Positions 59,012 through 64,000 of a stretch of DNA of 64,000 bases are shown in pieces. The translations under genes and the position numbers were made by a program. Origin of the DNA: Paracentrotus lividus (taxonomy: Eukaryota > Echinodermata > Echinoidea > Camarodonta > Echinidae); the NCBI GenBank assembly GCA_940671915.1, contig CALNVZ010001835.1, forward strand, positions 1 through 64,000, read 5' to 3'. The notes below the pieces were generated by a model. It saw only the letters and a list, made by a program, of their open reading frames with translations. It did no database searches and was not told where the DNA came from. Within the stretch, counting starts at the first letter, position 1; every line of letters begins with the position of its first letter.

Positions 59012-60529
59012 ATGGCCATGTGTTTTAAACTGGGCCCCCAAATAGGTGGTGCCGTTACATTTGCGCGACAAGCACAAACATGAAAAGTGATATAAAATTT
59101 TAAATACATGTGCCATATGGGTATATTTGGTACCAATGTGAAGGAAATATATCTGCCAATAACTTAATATTAGAAGAAATACCAATGGTGCACTCATTTA
59201 CAAGTAATTAGCAATTAATTAACTTGAAGTAGCCATTTTTGCACCGTGGTGGAGGAGGAGGAGCATAAATTTCTGTTGCATTAATAAATCAGGTTTTAAC
59301 ATCATAAAATCTAACATAAGACAGTTAAATTGGAATATTATATCTATCTATTAGTAACAGTGTGTAAAATATGAAATTAAGAATACCTAATTAGGCTAAT
59401 TAAGTTAATCAATTTAATTGATTAATGTAAAATCAGTAAAATAATGTGATTTAACTTGTCTGGATTGTGGTCATCAGGTATTTCTACGATTCACAAAGTG
59501 AAATAAAATATTAGTTGATGCTAGGACATGGGTTTACTTATTCAGCCTACATGTTTAATTGTATTCTCACTACCATTTACATATGCTTTGTTTACACAAA
59601 ACAAAAGGAACTGTAATAATTGGATTGAGTTATATTGATGAGGCACAGCAAATCCAACCACCAAAAAACCCCACCATCATAGACATTCCTCAACTCCATT
59701 AAGGCATTGTCTTCCCTAATGAAGTGAGATAATGATGATGATGGCTTTACCACATGTGTGATTCAGTTTTGCATAACATCTGTTTGCCATAAAAGTTATT
59801 TCATGGGTGATTGATTATTTATTATTTACAATTCAAACTACATTTTACAATTGAACATCACTGCATTGGCTTGATGCTTTATCCTCACCAGGTAGATCAT
59901 CTCAGAGATACTTGCACTTGTCGGTTGTGATGTCTCAACATGAACCAGATAAAATTAATTGTTTTAATAAGCACTGTAGATATATTTTATTGTAGTAAGT
60001 ATTTGCAAACTATATTCATGTAACACTAGTATAACTTCAAATAGGTTATAAGACAAAACTGTGTCATATTTTGGAAATAAATCATGCATTACTCATTGTA
60101 ACACATATATATTACTCAAATTTTCCTATCAGAAATTATCGCTGAAAAGATGATCGCGCAAAATTATTTAAAAAAAGCTTACCCCTAATAAGTTATACAT
60201 TGTTGGAAAGGTCTGACTTTAAGGAGTTCAAATATGCATGTCTTTTTGTTGTAGGGTGAAATTTTGTTTCCATGGTAACCGTTTTCTGGAAGTACTTTTT
60301 TCCAACCGTTTTCGACATATTTGGCTCTGTAACTCCTTATGACTTTCCCATATCCCTTTTCTGATAGTATTTTTGGATTCCTCAGACAATTCTCTTTCAG
60401 AATATGTATACTTTTATAGGTATAAGATGTCAAATGTAAGAAGAATATTCGATTGAATAAAAACGGTACAATTCCTTGGAAAACTTGGGTTGTAACAGAA
60501 AAGGGCCCATCTCATAACGCATGGCCATA
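59012..60529. mobile_element. GGCCATG-ended element, copy 2
   Basis: Same element as 47609-49193 but without the nested insertion. Ends GGCCATGTGTTTTA and, inverted, GGCCATGCGTTATG. ATAT on both sides suggests a four-base target duplication. It lies between the arms of the 58165-62580 inverted repeat. Confidence 0.7.
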
Positions 60530-60574
60530 TTTTATAAATCTGAAAAAAAATTTGGGTGCAGACAAATAAATGCT

Positions 60575-61420
60575 TTGCATGCAATGTATTACGGGAAGGC
60601 GTAGTAAAGATAATTAATAATTATAATTTGTATACAAAATCATTTAATGGTCTAATGTTGCCGTTTATTTAATAAATATATGCATTACGTCCTAATAATA
60701 AATAATTTTCCATTATTTGAAGATTAGACAATTTGGTGTATTTTTAGGGTTTTTTTTTTTTTTTGTAATTTGTTCTTTAAGTAAAGTCGGCTTTTGTGAC
60801 ATCGTCTTGAACAAGGACTCATGGTTTTAGTATGAGCTAACAAAATTTTCATTAAGTCCCTTAACCAAGAGTAATTTATATTTCATCTTTGCTATAATAA
60901 TTAAAACGATTTCCATCGACAGAATCTTACAATGTGTATTTTCGAAGAGCATTAATTTAACACATGCTAGGGCCTAGCGGCGCCTAGGGGTACACACGAG
61001 TAAATGATATGCACGCAAGTTTTTTTGGGAAGGCGTACTAAAGATGAGGTAATTCTTATTGATAGAAAATGGTCATATAAAATCATTTAATGGTTTTATG
61101 TTGCTGTTTAATGAACAAATATGTGCCATAAGTCCTATACTCTTTTATAATTTACCATTTAGTTGAAGATTAGACACTTTGGCGTATTTTTTAGGAATCT
61201 TTTTCGTAATTTTGTACATCTACTAAATCACGCGTACAAAAGTCGTCTCTTTTGTCATAGTCTCGCTCAAGGATTCTTGATTTTTGTTTGAGCTGACAAA
61301 ATTTTCTATAAGTCCCTTAACTACGAGTCCTTTGAATTTTAACTTTGCTGTGATAATTAAAACAATTTCCATCGACAGAATTTTGGAATGTCTGTTTTTG
61401 AAGAGCGTTAATTTAACACG
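60575..61420 (+). repeat. Two diverged tandem units of about 400 bp
   Basis: Units from about 60575 and 61000 share GGGAAGGCGTA, AAATCATTTAATGG, TGAAGATTAGACA, TTTGGYGTATTTTTAGG and ATTTCCATCGACAGAAT in order. Non-coding. Confidence 0.6.
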
Positions 61421-61799
61421 TGACCCTATGGGCGTCTATTTACTCGTGTGCCCCCCTAGGGGCGCCTGAATTCACTCATGTGTCCCCAACATGGCGCCCC
61501 GAAATGTGCGATTCCTGAGGGTAACACACTTGTTAATATATTTCCCCCCCCCCCCAAAAAAAAAAAATAAATTGTATATTTCGTAAGGTTTGGAGGGAAT
61601 AAGGTACAAAATAGACCAATTGGAATGATATATAAAAATTTTAATACTCATCTCATTGATGGTCTTATAACATGGAGATGGATAAGCCAGCTGATTTTTA
61701 AATTAAAAAAGCTAATATAACGCCCTCTCACAAACACTGTTGTATTTATATTCAGAATCAGTGAAATGGCTTCAACGTTCACACTCGTCGTAGCCTATA

Positions 61800-62580
61800 G
61801 TTAAAAAAAAATCCTTTTGTCTCTCTTTCTTCTATCTTCATTTTTTTATTCTTTCATTCCCAATTTTTCTGCAATGAACGTAAAGTCTTTGGTAAGATTA
61901 GTAAAACTTTGGTAAGATTAGTATAATTTGCGGTTATAACTGCAGAGTTTACGATACGATGTTCTTTTTGCTGAAGTAGATTCACACGAGAAAGTAATCT
62001 ATTACTGTCAACTTGGGTCTGTGCTTCCAGACTAATTTGCAGCTAAATAGCTTTATTGTGTGCGGCGTACTTGGGGGCCGTTGTACCTCAAATGTGTATG
62101 AATGTTGAAGACTTGACATTTAAGTGTTCACAAGTGTACGGCAGTAGACGGGAAATGTGTCTCTTTTCGGAAAGCGTACTTTGGGGGCGTGAAAGCACGA
62201 TTGCCTCGTAGAAGAGTTTGTTCAACATTTCTGCGGAAGTTCGCAAACATGCTGTTCTTTTCGCATAGCGTACTTTCGGGGCGTGGAAGTGCGATGCGCT
62301 GATTGTAGAAGAATTTGTTCAACATTTCTGAACAAGTTCGCAAACATGGTTGTTTTGGGATAGCGTACTTTAGGGGCGTGAAAATGAGATCGCATCAAAC
62401 ATGTGAGATTTTTGGCGCAGATGCGCTGGTTGAAGAGTGAATTCAAGGTTCACCGTAAGTTCACACCGCAGTGTTCTATATCTTAGGACATTGCTACACA
62501 ATTGTTACGAAATGTACGCCGTTGACCGTATATATGTCTCTTCTTTTGCAGCGTACTTCAGGGCCACCATACACATGCCA
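61800..62580 (-). repeat. Right arm of the 4.4-kb inverted-repeat structure
   Basis: Reverse complement of 58165-58990, with the same AGCGTACTTT and GGGGCGTG units. About 2.8 kb lies between the arms, including the 59012-60529 element and the duplicated block at 60575-61420. Confidence 0.75.
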
Positions 62581-64000
62581 TGTGCATTACAAGTTGTGCA
62601 AGTCATTTGCTTTTCTACAAAAGTTCAAAATACTTAATTGTGAAACATTCCAAATGCTCAAGTCATTGCGGGGGTAAGTATCGAAACCTGATATTAAGAG
62701 ATAACAAAGTTTGCAGACCAAGAAGACCACACCACTTTACATGTACCAATAAGTTACATTCTTATTGAATTCTTTCTTTTGAAATAGTATGACCACATAA
62801 AACCAAGTCATCAGATAAGAATGACATTTCTTTCCTTTTCCCTCCAAATAGAAAATACAAGCATCAGGTTTCTTTTGTGGGAGATATTGGCAATAATTTA
62901 TGACAGCTTCTCAATACATATCATGCATATAAAAAAAAATTATTTTCAAATTTTGATTAATTTGGGGATTAAAATAATGCAATCTGGTGTATTCTGTGAT
63001 TAGATTTTAAAGCGAGAGTGAACCGAGCAACATCTCATTGACTGTATGTTATAAATAGCTAGTCTTAAAGTATACATTTTGAGATAACTATTACCAAAAC
63101 GGTGTATAAATTAACCTACAATTTAATTTGTATTTGAAAAATAAAATGTTTTGAAAAGGAAAGTATGTGTTTTGATACTTGGCAACATAATTATCATGGG
63201 GTGACTTTATTGAGTAATGAAAAAGTGTGTTTTCATTCAAATGGGCCTGAATTATAAGAATACACTTTCAGGATGTTGCATTATGGGTTGGGAATCAGGG
63301 CAGAATTGAGTAGTTGAGGACTTGAGGTTGTGCTATACAAGGCTGCTAGTTCGTAACAGCTGTAATTAACACAATCATAAAACATCTAAAAACTCCCCAT
63401 AAAATTGACATTCCCAAATATTTTAATGTGAGAATGGCTGCCCCCATGCCATGACATAAGGTGAGCTACATGTACTATATGTATCACACCTCCCGGATGA
63501 GGAAAATACCTTCTTCTTTTGCCCATGCAAATGCAAAGTTATCCCCCCCCCCCACCAAAAAGAAAAGAAAAGAAAAGAAAAGAAACAATAAAAAAAAAAA
63601 ATTTAAAAAATAATAATAATAATAATAAATAAAAGAAAATAATAAAAAAAGAAATACAAAAATCTTTTTTTTTTAAATATACAAAACTGATAAAAAATTA
63701 ATTAATAAATAAAATAAATAAGAAATAAGTAAATAAATTAATTAAATTCATCAAATGATAAATAAATCCACAAATGAATAAATAAATAGATAAAGATAAT
63801 AAAAAAATTAATGCAACTCTATGTAAAACAAACTCACTTTATGACTGTAAATCAAAGTAAACAATATTGAAAACAACCCGATGGCCTAATTCTGAACCGC
63901 CTTTTAGAATTAAACCCCAGTCCAAGTCTAATCACACAATAGGATGACCATGTTGAAATTGTGCGATTAAAGTAACATGGGCTGTTGTTTAATTCTAAAA
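62581..64000. other. Geneless end of window
   Basis: AT-rich sequence and the A-rich tract. GSS-B exon 1 was not recognised here either. Confidence 0.45.
63550..63800 (+). repeat. A-rich and AATA/AAAT low-complexity tract
   Basis: AAAAG, AAT and AATA-type runs; no gene signal. Confidence 0.9.

Noticed and set aside
62222..62446. Similar 74-residue frames at 58300-58524 and 62222-62446 as a gene family
   Set aside because: They are the two arms of one inverted repeat, so similarity reflects the repeat, not selection on protein.

Overview
The window is animal (metazoan) nuclear DNA. Genes have many small exons with GT-AG introns, non-LTR retrotransposon relics are present, and inverted-repeat elements, microsatellites and poly(G)/poly(C) runs are abundant. 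The repeat style (arrays of GCGAGCGCGAAGCGCGAGC, TA-flanked inverted-repeat elements, tRNA-like SINE heads) suggests a marine invertebrate deuterostome, most likely an echinoderm such as a sea urchin. That assignment is inference.

Only one protein family is clearly present as host genes: eukaryotic glutathione synthetase (GSS), which adds glycine to gamma-glutamylcysteine in the second step of glutathione synthesis. Paralog A lies on the + strand (9972-31973) and has 10 coding exons that join without stops into 499 residues. Paralog B lies on the - strand (42959-53985), with coding exons 2-10 found and exon 1 not found. The two genes point at each other, tail to tail. They share the position and phase of every visible intron, and five exons have identical lengths. 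A degenerate single exon matching GSS exon 8 (40192-40264, +) lies between them, and truncated copies of exon 7 are stacked in an intron of paralog B (45700-46185). The locus has therefore been duplicated repeatedly. A and B are altered in different substrate-binding motifs.

Layout: 1-9.9 kb is repeat-rich and geneless. 9.97-32 kb is paralog A, whose introns are crowded with transposons. 32-43 kb is intergenic, with several inverted-repeat elements, LINE 3' ends and the relic exon. 43-54 kb is paralog B. 54-64 kb holds a 2.4-kb foldback element with a second element nested in it, a 4.4-kb inverted-repeat structure surrounding a 1.5-kb element, and featureless AT-rich DNA.

Mobile elements include a broken LINE (RT with an altered catalytic motif, split by a TA-flanked 962-bp element), an L2/CR1-like LINE fragment, LINE 3' tails, two elements carrying the GCGAGCGCGAAGCGCGAGC motif, and more than twenty foldback or MITE-like elements. 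Most long open frames outside the GSS exons come from low-complexity or repeat DNA.
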